The notes: generated from the sequence alone by a model not told the origin. Shown: positions 16,197 to 24,216, numbered from the stretch's first letter. The stretch: DNA of 35,383 bases from Streptomyces sp. CT34 (GCF_000805335.1 NZ_KN708638.1:3972259-4007641), one strand, 5' to 3'. Numbers and translations are program-made.

Positions 16197-17908
16197 TCGC
16201 GAAGATCAGTGGTGGCAAAGACACGGCGGGCCTCATCCGGTACCTGTTCGACACGAAGAAGGCCAAGGACCACACCGACCCTCACCTGGTCGCCTCCTGG
16301 GACGGCTTCGCCCCCGACCCCGGACGCGCCGACGACTTCGACGCCACCAAGAGGCTCCTCGTGGCCGACCTCGACCTGCACGTCAAGCAAGCCCGGCGGC
16401 TCGGCCGCGCCCCCGAGAAGCACGTGTGGCACTGCTCGCTCCGTGCCGCCAAGACCGACCGCACCCTCAGCGACGAAGAGTGGGCTGCCATCGCTCGCCG
16501 CGTCGTCGCGGCCACCGGCATCGCGCCCGAAGGCGACCCGGACGGCTGCCGCTGGGTCGCCGTACGCCACGCACCGGACCACATCCACATCGCCGCCACC
16601 AAAGTCCGCGGCGACCTGGGCACCGCACGGCACTGGAACGACTACCTGACCGCCGACAAAGAACTCGCCGCCATCGAGAAGGAGTACGGACTGTTCCAGG
16701 TCGTACGCGGCGACCGCACTGCAGCCAAGCGCCCCACCCGCGCCGAACAGGAAAAGGCCCGCCGCGCCGGCCAGCAGCACACGGCCCGTGAACGCCTGCG
16801 CACCACCGTCCGCACCGCCGTGGCTGCCGCCACCAGCACCGAGGAGTTCGTACGTCTGCTGGAGCACACCGACGGTGTCCTCGTCGACGTCAAGCACTTC
16901 CCCTCCGGCGACGTGCGCGGCTACACCGTCGCCCTTGAAGGCGACGCCAACGGCAAGAAGGAGCCCATCTGGTACTCCGGCTCCGAACTCTCCCCCGACC
17001 TGTCCTTCCCCAAGATCCGAAAGCGCCTCGAAGCCACTGAACCCCAGCCCCCCGACCGGGCGGGCCATCGCCGGGCGAATCCGTGGCACCAAGCCACCGC
17101 TGCCACGGAACGGATCCCCCATCGCCTTGGGCACGGTGACGACGCAGCCGCCCAGGCCCACCTGGCCGCCTTCGGCGAAACCCTCGACGCCCTCCCCCTC
17201 CTCGCACCCCAGGATCTTCGTCCCCAACTCCGTCAGGCAGCAGAGGCGTTCGAGCGCGCCACCCGCTCCCGCATCCAGGCCGAGCACCAGCATGCCCGCG
17301 CTTTGCGCGGCGCCGTCCGTGCCATGGTCCGCGAGCCGGCACCCAGGGACAGCGCCCTGCTGGCGATGTTCCTCGACGCCGCGGTCCTCGTCGTCATCGC
17401 CGCCACCCGCTGGCACCAGCTCCGGCATCACGACCAACAGGTGGCCGCCGCCCGCCAGACCCTGGTCCATCTCCAGGCCGCCTACGACCAGGCCGCCGCC
17501 GAACCGCTGGCCGCTCTCGCCGCCCGCACGCCCCCCGCCGCCACCGTCCAGCGATACGCCCAGGACGTACGTGAGGCGGTCCCGGCCTATGCCGAGCAGA
17601 TCCTCACCGAACCCGCCTGGGACGCCCTGGCCGCCACCCTCGCCGCAGCCGAGGCCACTGGCCACGATCCCGGCGAACTCCTCCAACGCGCAGCAGAACA
17701 GCGCCCGCTGGCCGACGCGAAGTCACCCGCCAAGACCCTCACCTGGCGCATCCAACGCCTCGGTCACCGAAACGCCCCCAGTCCCAAGGCGCGGGCCGCA
17801 CAAGCCCGCAGCCCCCACCTCAGCCGCACCCAGCCCTTCGCGCGGTCTACCGCAGAGACCATCCCCGCGCACACAACGCCGCCATCCCGTCCACACCGGT
17901 CGCGGTAA
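16193..17908 (+). CDS. Relaxase / mobilisation nuclease (MOBP type)
   Basis: The 571-residue protein begins M-I-A-K-I-S-G-G-K and has the HUH-type metal motif H126-A-P-D-H130-I-H132-I-A, with a candidate catalytic Tyr17 in the N-terminal G-L-I-R-Y-L. H77-V-W-H-C-S-L is another conserved block. A single hydrophobic helix (about 385-402) lies in the C-terminal half, followed by Ala-rich helices and a basic Pro/Ser-rich tail. It nicks the element's oriT and pilots single-stranded DNA into a conjugation channel. No coupling protein or secretion genes accompany it, so the element is likely mobilised by another conjugative system. Confidence 0.92.
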   Translation: MIAKISGGKDTAGLIRYLFDTKKAKDHTDPHLVASWDGFAPDPGRADDFDATKRLLVADLDLHVKQARRLGRAPEKHVWHCSLRAAKTDRTLSDEEWAAIARRVVAATGIAPEGDPDGCRWVAVRHAPDHIHIAATKVRGDLGTARHWNDYLTADKELAAIEKEYGLFQVVRGDRTAAKRPTRAEQEKARRAGQQHTARERLRTTVRTAVAAATSTEEFVRLLEHTDGVLVDVKHFPSGDVRGYTVALEGDANGKKEPIWYSGSELSPDLSFPKIRKRLEATEPQPPDRAGHRRANPWHQATAATERIPHRLGHGDDAAAQAHLAAFGETLDALPLLAPQDLRPQLRQAAEAFERATRSRIQAEHQHARALRGAVRAMVREPAPRDSALLAMFLDAAVLVVIAATRWHQLRHHDQQVAAARQTLVHLQAAYDQAAAEPLAALAARTPPAATVQRYAQDVREAVPAYAEQILTEPAWDALAATLAAAEATGHDPGELLQRAAEQRPLADAKSPAKTLTWRIQRLGHRNAPSPKARAAQARSPHLSRTQPFARSTAETIPAHTTPPSRPHRSR

Positions 17909-18012
17909 TCACGCCCTCACAACCCATGCCTCCTCGACCAACACACATGCACGCAACGCCCCGAGCGCCACCTGCCGACGCGCCCCCGAACTGCTCACCC
18001 GGCGTCGCCATC

Positions 18013-18108
18013 ATGACCGACGAGGACTACGCGGAGTACGAGCACCTGGTCGGGATCGTCACGGCGGAAGATCCGCTTGAGTACCGCGCCGGGCACGGAA
18101 GGAACTGA
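18013..18108 (+). CDS. Possible 31-residue acidic small protein
   Basis: ATG 18013 opens an acidic peptide starting M-T-D-E-D-Y-A-E-Y-E-H-L-V that looks protein-like. It overlaps the opposite-strand phosphotransferase tail, has no clear ribosome-binding site and no recognised family. Confidence 0.25.
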   Translation: MTDEDYAEYEHLVGIVTAEDPLEYRAGHGRN

Positions 18109-18980
18109 CCGGCCGCGGTGCAGCAGGTGGCTGAAGCTGGCCCGCCGGCTGGGGTGGCGCGAAGGTGTTCGAGATGCTGTCGTACACCATCGGACAGATC
18201 GGCATAGAACGGTACTCGGGCAGCTGCCTGAAGGATTTCGGTGCAGGCAGTCAACTCGCCGACCCGGCCGGCGGGGGTGTCCAGGACGTGGGCGAACTCC
18301 TTGCGGACTCTCTCTGCCAGGTCGGGTACGGGGAGGGAGTGAAGGTAGAGGTTTGCGGCGTCGTAGCCGACCGGGGCGGTGCCCCAGCCCTCCCAGTCCA
18401 ACAGGGTCAGCTCCGGGCCGGAGAGGTTGGCCCAGTGGAGGTCGCCATGGGCGGTGGTCCAGGTGATCTCGCCAGGGGTGAAGCCGGTGAATTCCGGAAC
18501 GCGGCGGCGGATGTACTGCTCGCGCACTGCCTGCCGACTGGTTTCGACGAGCGCGAGGCAGCCCAGGGCCTGGCGGAGGTTGTGCCACCAGGCGTCTGGC
18601 AGGCCAACGCCATGACGAGCGACTGGGCTTGGGGATACCGATGGTGCGGTGACAAGTTGGTACTGCTCGGCCCGGTAGTCCCAGCCGTCGGCTGACCAGT
18701 CCCTCAAGCCGGTCAGCCGTGGTCGGGGCACGGTGGGCGGCACGGACTGTCCCGCCTCCTTGGGGCCTTCCCACAGCTTCCCGCCTGATTTGCCGGCGGG
18801 TTCGCTGACCAGCCGCAGCCAGGCGGGGCCGTCCGGGGCCATGATGGCCCCGGACAGTGTCCGGCCGGCATATCCCCACACGGTTCCGCCCGCGGCGTCG
18901 ACGACGCCCAGCAGGGCGCACGCGTGACCGCGGGCGGAAATCATACGGTCCCTGACAACTGGCTCAGGGGCAGTGAACAT
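18027..18980 (-). CDS. Aminoglycoside-phosphotransferase-fold kinase, peptide operon
   Basis: The 317-residue protein has the APH/choline-kinase catalytic loop H178-G-D180-L-H-W-A-N185 and the metal-binding D195-W-E. It also has a W-W-H-N-L region and P-V-G-Y-D-A-A-N, typical of Streptomyces APH-like proteins. It should transfer phosphate from ATP to a small molecule or a peptide. ATG 18980 lies three bases after the hydroxylase stop (TAG-CCG-ATG), so they are one operon. The last 40 or so residues (Cys-, Ser- and Ala-rich) are unlike the family and overlap a plus-strand small frame. The natural C-terminus may have been lost where this cargo meets the relaxase module. APH-fold proteins act in class V lanthipeptide and thioviridamide-type pathways, which makes a peptide substrate plausible. 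Confidence 0.82.
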   Translation of the reverse strand: MFTAPEPVVRDRMISARGHACALLGVVDAAGGTVWGYAGRTLSGAIMAPDGPAWLRLVSEPAGKSGGKLWEGPKEAGQSVPPTVPRPRLTGLRDWSADGWDYRAEQYQLVTAPSVSPSPVARHGVGLPDAWWHNLRQALGCLALVETSRQAVREQYIRRRVPEFTGFTPGEITWTTAHGDLHWANLSGPELTLLDWEGWGTAPVGYDAANLYLHSLPVPDLAERVRKEFAHVLDTPAGRVGELTACTEILQAAARVPFYADLSDGVRQHLEHLRATPAGGPASATCCTAAGQFLPCPARYSSGSSAVTIPTRCSYSA

Positions 18981-19859
18981 CGGCTACCTTCTACGGCTGA
19001 CGGCGGCGACGTCGGCCGACACCAACTCGGTAACCAGAGCGGCGACCTGGCCGACGGGAAGCGATGAGGCTACCGCCAACTCGCCTATGGATGCGGTCCT
19101 TCCCGCAGTGAGGCGTTTGACCACGGGTAGGGCCGGGGTGGCGAACGTCCACTGCTGACCGCCTGCGTTCATGACCACTCGACCCTCGCCGTCCACCTCG
19201 TACCACGCGCCGGAGGCGGTGAGGCGGACGTGGAGGTATTCATCGGCGGGGATGCCGCCGACGAATGGCAGGGAAGGCATCGGCCGGCCCGGGTCCAGCG
19301 CTCCCCGTGCGCGGAGGAACTCCTCGATCACCCCGTCGTGCAGGGCTGCGGTGAATTCCTTCAGGAGCGCCACCAGGCGGGCCACCTGTTCCTCTCGGGA
19401 GGCAAGGTGAGGGAGGTTGGCGCGGACGATTGCCGATGCCCGCATCTGGTCCGTCACCCAGGAAAGCAGGTCGGCCCCGGTGGTGGGTTTCAGGCCGCAG
19501 GTCAGGTGCAGGGAGCGGCCTTCGGTAGCGGCAACGGCGTGCCACCAGCCGCGGGGCAGGTAGAGCATGTCGCCCGCACGCAGGACGATCTCCGCCACTG
19601 GTTCGCCGTGGGGTGGCTCGGGTGCCTCGACGTCGATCCGGAGTGGGTCGATGCGGGTGGGTTCGTGGATCTTCCACCGCTTGGCGCCTTCGAGTTGGAG
19701 GACCACCACATCGTGGTCGTCGAAGTGAAGGCCGAATCCCTCCTTCGAGGTCCATGACGCGTAGAGGTTGACCTGTACGTCGGTACGGAGGTGCCGTTCG
19801 AGGGCTTCGGCGAAGCGCTCCACCCCGCGGTGCAGGGCATCGACGGCATCCAGGACTAG

Positions 19860-20825
19860 ATGAATGAGTCCGATGTTTGTGCTGGCCGCGACCATGGCGA
19901 AGGGCGCCCGTTGGCTCGTGTGTGACGACAAACCTAGACGCCCTTCTGGCGGCACTCTACGTGTTCATCGACGACCATGTGGCCCCTCGTCGCCGGATCG
20001 GGCGACCCCCGAAACTGACAGACGCCGAACTGCTGTGCCTGGCCGTCGCCCAGGTCCTGCTCGGCTTTCCCTCTACCCGTCACTGGATCCGCTTCGCGCA
20101 CGCCCGCCTACGACACCTCTTCCGCTACCTGCCCCAGCAATCCGCCTACAACAAGCGCCTGAACGCCGCCGGCCCACTGATCTCGGCCGTGCTCCAGGCA
20201 CTGGCCCAGCAGGTGCCCACCTGGCACGACAACCTGCGCCTGGTCGACTCCACCCCACTGCCGTGCGCCGCCTCCCGCCAGACAGTCAAACGCTCCGAAC
20301 TGGCAGGGCACGCCGGATACGGATACTGCCCCAGCCATTCCCGCTTCTTCTGGGGCTTTCGGCTCTACCTGCTGACCACCGCGGAAGGCATGCCCATCTC
20401 CTGGTGCCTGGCCCATCCCAAGATCGGCGAACGGGAGGTGATGACCGCACTGCTGGAACGCGACCACCACCTCGTACGCTCCGGCCAAGTGATCCTCGCC
20501 GACAAGGGCTTCGCCGGAAGGGAGTTCGAGGCGTTCCTGACCGAGAGCCTGGGCGTCCATCTGGTGCGTCCGGACCGGAAGGACGAGCCCGTGCGACACG
20601 GCCGTCTCGCCCGTGTCCGCCAATGGATCGAGGCCGTGTTCGCCACACTCAAAGGCCAGCTCAGCCTGGAACAACACGGAGGCAGAACCCTGCCTGGAGT
20701 GTTCGCCCGCACCGGCCAACGACTCCTCGCACTCGCAGCAGGTGTCTGGCACAACTGGACCACCGGCGCCAAGATCAAACGATCCCTGACCGCCTTCGAC
20801 CACTGAGAACATCGGACTCATTCAT
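19860..20825 (+). mobile_element. IS982-family insertion sequence, copy 2 (966 bp)
   Basis: Same length and ends as copy 1, in the opposite orientation, flanked by CTAG at 19856-19859 and 20826-20829. It interrupts the JmjC/cupin hydroxylase gene between codons for Ser99 and Leu/Val100-101. Near-identity to copy 1 points to recent spread within the element. Confidence 0.94.
19922..20806 (+). CDS. IS982-family transposase, copy 2
   Basis: Intact 294-residue DDE transposase if started at GTG 19922; ATG at 19877 is the alternative. The catalytic candidates D109, D194 and E237 are conserved. It differs from copy 1 by Leu instead of Phe in K-G-Q-L-S-L-E-Q, and by a synonymous change near A-D-K-G-F. 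Transcription opposes the hydroxylase gene it disrupts, so it would also interfere with the downstream kinase mRNA. Confidence 0.9.
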   Translation: MTTNLDALLAALYVFIDDHVAPRRRIGRPPKLTDAELLCLAVAQVLLGFPSTRHWIRFAHARLRHLFRYLPQQSAYNKRLNAAGPLISAVLQALAQQVPTWHDNLRLVDSTPLPCAASRQTVKRSELAGHAGYGYCPSHSRFFWGFRLYLLTTAEGMPISWCLAHPKIGEREVMTALLERDHHLVRSGQVILADKGFAGREFEAFLTESLGVHLVRPDRKDEPVRHGRLARVRQWIEAVFATLKGQLSLEQHGGRTLPGVFARTGQRLLALAAGVWHNWTTGAKIKRSLTAFDH

Positions 20826-21141
20826 CTAGGGAGGCGCCCTCGTCGAGCTGGCGGTGGAGGTTGCCCGGCTCGATGCGGTGCCAGACGGCGTGGCGCTTGG
20901 AGACCACGGAGTGGGTGTAGGCGTGCTGGGGGACCTGGGTGCCGTCGTTGAACAACCGCAGCCGCGGGGGTTCGAGACGGTGCCGTGCGATGATCTCGTT
21001 GAGGTCGTCCCAGGTGAACAGCTCGGAGAAGTCGGCGACTTGGGGCCATAGGCGGTACGTGCGGCCGAACGCCTCGGCGGGGAAGTCCCCGCCGAGGCTC
21101 CGGACCGCCGCGGTGATGGCGGTCATCTTCTACGGCCCCGA

Positions 21142-21243
21142 TCAGTCGTTGCCGTCGCCCTTGCCGGTGCCGCCCCCGTCACTCAGGCGGTCCTGGGTAC
21201 GGGCGGCCTTCACCGCGTGCTTCGAGACGATCAGCTTGTCCAT
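21142..21243 (-). CDS. 33-residue peptide, candidate modified-peptide precursor
   Basis: ATG 21243 follows a strong AAGGGAG ribosome-binding site seven bases upstream. The product has a basic, leader-like N-terminal half (M-D-K-L-I-V-S-K-H-A-V-K-A-A-R), a linker T-Q-D-R-L-S-D, and a Gly/Asp-rich tail (G-G-G-T-G-K-G-D-G-N-D). It has one His (H9), two Arg, two Ser and two Thr, and no Cys. The hydroxylase gene begins 15 bases after its stop and the kinase follows, so it is the natural candidate substrate of both. An 8-bp hairpin in its leader separates it from the upstream membrane-protein gene. I know of no named family for it. Confidence 0.7.
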   Translation of the reverse strand: MDKLIVSKHAVKAARTQDRLSDGGGTGKGDGND

Positions 21244-21270
21244 CTCGTACTCCCTTCTCTCTTCGGTTCT

Positions 21271-21290
21271 CCCGCCGAGGTTTCGGCGGG
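21271..21290 (-). other. Intergenic hairpin before the peptide gene
   Basis: CCCGCCGA and TCGGCGGG form an 8-bp perfect stem with a 4-base loop, between the 57-residue protein gene and the peptide gene. There is no T-run. It could set differential expression by processing or attenuation. Confidence 0.5.
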
Positions 21291-21306
21291 AAGTCGTTGT
21301 GGGCGC

Positions 21307-21480
21307 CTACGGCACCGGGTCGGTGTCGGGAACGGAGATCGGGGCGGCCAAGGCGTGGGCGCCGTCGTGTTGGACGACCAACGCCGCCAGGAGGGTCAGG
21401 CCGACGGTGGTGCCCAGCAGCCACAGCCGCTCCAACCACACGTCCAGCCGCGGGTCGCTGCCGCGGTGGCGACCCCTCAC
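21307..21480 (-). CDS. 57-residue single-pass membrane protein
   Basis: GTG 21480 overlaps the stop of the DUF6415 gene (GTGA), so it is translationally coupled. The product has a basic N-terminus, one hydrophobic helix (about residues 19-36: L-W-L-L-G-T-T-V-G-L-T-L-L-A-A-L) and a short polar tail ending P-V-P. Its role is unknown. It belongs to the same minus-strand operon as the peptide, hydroxylase and kinase, and might be a membrane anchor or a small exported factor. Confidence 0.65.
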   Translation of the reverse strand: MRGRHRGSDPRLDVWLERLWLLGTTVGLTLLAALVVQHDGAHALAAPISVPDTDPVP

Positions 21481-21842
21481 CGGTCGTCCGCGGTCTTGCG
21501 GTTCAGGCGCCGGTCGAAATGCAGCACGCACCGGGCCAGGCCCTGGAGGCGGTGGGTCGCCGAGACCAGCCCGTTGCCGGGGCCGGCCCGGAGCTGGAAC
21601 TCGGCGCCGGCAATGGCCTGGCGCCAAGCGCCGCTACCCGAGCGGGGCTGTTCGTTGACGTGCTCTTTGGCCTGCTCGACCAGCGGGGCGAGGTGCCCCT
21701 TGAGCGTGTCGATCAGCTCGAGGACTTCGTCATACGGCGGCAGCGTGGTCCGAGAGCGCAAAGCGGCGGCGATGTCGGCCTGGAGCTGGTCGCTGCCGCT
21801 GCCCACGGCGGTCGGGGGCGGGGCGGTGCGAGTGGTAACCAT
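21477..21842 (-). CDS. DUF6415-type protein
   Basis: The 121-residue helical protein shows the pattern I associate with DUF6415, a Streptomyces family labelled natural-product biosynthesis protein: I-A-A-A-L ... L-P-P-Y-D-E-V-L-E-L-I-D-T-L-K-G-H-L, and a C-terminal L-A-R-C-V-L-H-F-D-R-R-L. The molecular role is not known. ATG 21842 has only a weak GAGAAG site. The gene is first in the block and is followed with overlap by the small membrane protein. A palindrome about 120 bases upstream may be the operator of the neighbouring XRE protein. Confidence 0.7.
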   Translation of the reverse strand: MVTTRTAPPPTAVGSGSDQLQADIAAALRSRTTLPPYDEVLELIDTLKGHLAPLVEQAKEHVNEQPRSGSGAWRQAIAGAEFQLRAGPGNGLVSATHRLQGLARCVLHFDRRLNRKTADDR

Positions 21843-21958
21843 GGTGCGACTTCTCGAAGACGGTGGTGGTCATCACCGCCGCCTGGGGCGAGGAGAGGCC
21901 GGCCGTGCGCGGCCCCTGGCGGCTGAGAAGAGTCAACCGCCGCGAGGAGAGGCAGATC

Positions 21959-21973
21959 CGCAAACGGTTTGCG
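21959..21973. promoter_or_regulatory. Palindromic operator candidate upstream of DUF6415 gene
   Basis: CGCAAACGGTTTGCG is a 15-base perfect palindrome. A related, weaker dyad GCAAACCCCTTGC follows at 21979-21991. They lie just after the XRE gene and before the peptide operon, the expected place for an XRE-dimer site. Confidence 0.55.
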
Positions 21974-21999
21974 AGGTCGCAAACCCCTTGCGGGTCAGT

Positions 22000-23315
22000 T
22001 CAGTTGCCGGGGACGCCAGCGCGGCCGGCGAAGGCTCGCACGCCCGAAAGGCTCCGGTCGTGGCGGAGCAGGCCGCCGGCGAGGCCCTTGACCGCACCGC
22101 GCCGGATCTCCTGTGGCGCGGCTCGCTCGGCCGCCAGCAGGGCCCGGTAGCACTGCTCGGGCTTGCCCCACTGGTCGAAGCAGCGGGCCGCATCGATGAA
22201 GAACCGCCCCTGCCGCTCCGCCGTCGGCAAGGCGCCGGGGTCGATGGTCTTGGCCAGGTCGATCGCCTGCCCGGCATCCCCGAGCAGGTAATGGACCGAG
22301 AGCTGATGCAGCAGCACCTGCTGGACCCGGTGTCGGTGCGGGCGTCGGCGGTCGTCCGGCCGGCTTTGGCGGTCGCGTCCGCTTCCCCGATCAGTGCGTT
22401 CGCGGTCTGCCGGTCTCCCATCTTCGCCGCCGTGTACGCGGCGGTCGCCAGTAGCGAACTCCCCGCGGCCAGCCGCGTGGGTTCCGGGGTGCTGCTCGCG
22501 GCCTGCACGTCCTGCGCCGCGCGCACGGCGATGTCGGTTGCGCGTGCGAGGTGACCCTGGCGCCGCCAGGCACTGGAGACCATCCGGTGGGCCTCGGCGA
22601 TCGTCAACGCATCCCCGCCCATGCGCGCGGAGTTCAGCGCGCGGTCCGCGGTGATCGCCACGAGTCCGTCCTCGCCGAGTTTGATGCACAGGCGGGCGGC
22701 GATGTTGTAGAGGTCGGCGACTGCCGTGGCCGACGACTCCGCGGGCCGGAGGGCCTGGGCTTGGGCGACCTGGCCGGGCAGGGATCGGGCCAGGACGTCG
22801 TAACGGGCGGCCCGGAAGTGCGCACGGGATTCCTTCACGGCAGCAGCGACGCCGGCCGGTGACACGTCGCTGCCCTCGGGCACGCGGGCCGTGCCGTAGA
22901 GGAGGAGGTCTTCCAGCGGTGCGAGCGTGCTGGCCTCGGCCGGGGTAGCGCTGGTCAGGGGAGAAGCGAAAACCACCGCCGCAGCGGCCAGAAGTTCACG
23001 GCGTCGCACTGGGTCGTCAGCCTCCTCTGGACCAAGATTGCGGCCAACCCTAGCGGAGGCAGATCGGCGACGAGTTGATATCGGCGGTTGCTCGGAAGGC
23101 GGAGCGGTAGCGAGGAGTTGGGGCAGTGGAATGTCCAAGTCTTCGGAGATGCGGCGCAGCGTCTCCAGGCTGTTGACCGGGATCACATCCCGCTCGACCT
23201 GGGACACCCAGCTTTCTGATTTGTCGATCATCGCGGCTAAGTCCCGCTGCGGCCACCCCTTGCGTCGGCGGCCCTTGGCGATCAATTTCCCGAGCGTCAG
23301 TCTGTTCCCGGCCAC
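22000..23315 (-). pseudogene. XRE-family regulator with a single-base frameshift
   Basis: GTG 23315 opens a Cro/CI helix-turn-helix (about residues 8-66: K-L-I-A-K-G-R-R-R-K-G-W-P-Q-R-D-L, then W-V-S-Q-V-E-R), followed by a long TPR-like helical region common in Streptomyces regulators. Near 22325 (residue about 330) the frame breaks: family-like sequence (V-L-L-H-Q-L-S-V-H-Y-L-L-G-D-A-G) continues in the next frame to a stop at 22000. One base missing after ACCGGG explains it, giving 438 residues if restored. As written, the protein runs on in the wrong frame to 21933. The HTH would survive. It is probably the regulator of the adjacent peptide operon. A sequencing error is possible. Confidence 0.8.
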
Positions 23316-23446
23316 TGGGTAAGCCCCCGAGGTCCCGTATCCCCACCGCGTGAGCAAGCCAGGGTACTTGCGCGAGCCCCCCGGCTGTAGAGGGCATCAG
23401 GCCGACGCACTGTGCCTAACAGGCGTATTTCCACACGCCAGTTGGA

Positions 23447-23656
23447 TTACCTGGCGTCGCTGAATCGCGATGGCCGCATTGCGACGCGGGCAGCGGCGAA
23501 CAGCGCCTTCCCCGCTCCCACGGGGGTGGGCCCATCACCGGCAGCGGCAGCCTCGGCTTGCTCGCTGCGGCACACCGCACACAGCCGCTCGTCGTCCACC
23601 GGCCGGCACAGCAGCGGCTGGAGGTGGTTGCCGGCGCACTCCCGCATCGTGGCCAC
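23447..23656 (-). CDS. Possible 69-residue Cys-containing small protein
   Basis: The frame contains M-R-E-C-A-G-N-H and a C-A-V-C-R knuckle, with three or four Cys that could bind zinc. Start could be the GTG at 23656 or the Met three codons later; neither has a strong ribosome-binding site. No family is recognised. It is upstream of the XRE regulator on the same strand. Confidence 0.4.
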   Translation of the reverse strand: MATMRECAGNHLQPLLCRPVDDERLCAVCRSEQAEAAAAGDGPTPVGAGKALFAAARVAMRPSRFSDAR

Positions 23657-23736
23657 GCGCGGCGCTGGGAGTCGCGGCCAGACCGCTCGGAGGCCATCAG
23701 CGCGCCGCTTTGGTCCCTTTTATTCACATTGTTAAC

Positions 23737-24216
23737 GTGACGGGCATGTCATTCCCCGTAATGGTTTCCCCGCAGGGCCTCTGGATCCAGACCGGCCCGC
23801 TCTCCTTCAACTTCGAGGTCAAAGGCCGCGACGGCCAGTACCAGGAGGTCTCCGACGTCCCGGCACTCACGATCCCCTCCACCGCCGGCGTATGGGAGAT
23901 CTCCTATCGCGCCCGCTCACGGATCCAGGCGCCCGGGCGGCAGTCGATGTCGGTCACAACAGCATTGTTCGCAAACGGCGCAGCCGGTCCTATCCCCGGC
24001 AGTGAAGCACTGAATAGTTCCCCTATCGCCGCTGGGCATGAGGAACACGATGTGTCCTTCCAGACCACCGTCGGGCAGACGTTCATGCACGCCTTCGACG
24101 GCGGTGAGGTCCTGACCCTCCACGCGTACTGCATCGGGCAGAACGGCCGGGGCGACATCGTCAGCGACGACCACGGACGCACCGGGATCATGGCGCACTG
24201 GGTGAGCAGGTTCTGA
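23737..24216 (+). CDS. Predicted beta-rich protein of unknown function
   Basis: About 157-160 residues with alternating strand-like sequence (S-F-N-F-E-V-K-G-R-D-G-Q-Y; V-T-T-A-L-F-A-N-G-A) and a C-terminal H-A-Y-C-I-G-Q. I expect a jelly-roll or beta-sandwich fold, but no family is certain. There is no signal peptide and no Shine-Dalgarno. GTG 23737 and ATG 23746 are both possible. The start is preceded by an unusually AT-rich stretch with a quasi-palindrome (TCACATTGTTAACGTGA, 23725-23741), suggesting a regulated, possibly leaderless promoter. It is the last gene before attR on the element. Confidence 0.6.
   Translation: MTGMSFPVMVSPQGLWIQTGPLSFNFEVKGRDGQYQEVSDVPALTIPSTAGVWEISYRARSRIQAPGRQSMSVTTALFANGAAGPIPGSEALNSSPIAAGHEEHDVSFQTTVGQTFMHAFDGGEVLTLHAYCIGQNGRGDIVSDDHGRTGIMAHWVSRF

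Larger units (their letters stand above)
18984..21126 (-). pseudogene. JmjC/cupin ribosomal-oxygenase-like hydroxylase split by IS982
   Basis: Two fragments (21126-20826 and 19855-18984) join in frame when the IS and one CTAG are removed, giving D-E-G-A-S-L-V-L-D-A and a 390-residue protein. It has a JmjC fold with the Fe(II) triad H144-x-D146 (G-L-H-F-D-D) and H205 (R-G-W-W-H-A-V). A C-terminal winged-helix-like region (about 340-390) recalls RoxA/MINA53/NO66, which hydroxylate Arg or His of ribosomal proteins with 2-oxoglutarate and O2. It starts 15 bases after the stop of the 33-residue peptide gene and ends three bases before the kinase. A peptide substrate is inference. The 323-residue frame across the IS edge keeps the iron ligands but lacks the native first 100 residues. 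Activity is therefore probably lost. Confidence 0.88.

Noticed and set aside
18013..18150. Frameshift in the APH-fold kinase tail
   Set aside because: The last 40 residues are odd, but no other frame gives a better continuation, so a replaced or naturally variable C-terminus is more likely than a simple frameshift.
10253..19855. IS-flanked segment as a composite transposon
   Set aside because: Each IS has its own CTAG duplication and each interrupts a gene that rejoins perfectly across it, so they inserted independently.
21307..22554. Long plus-strand frames over the XRE/DUF6415 region
   Set aside because: They are antisense shadows. The HTH, DUF6415 and TPR-like features are all on the minus strand.
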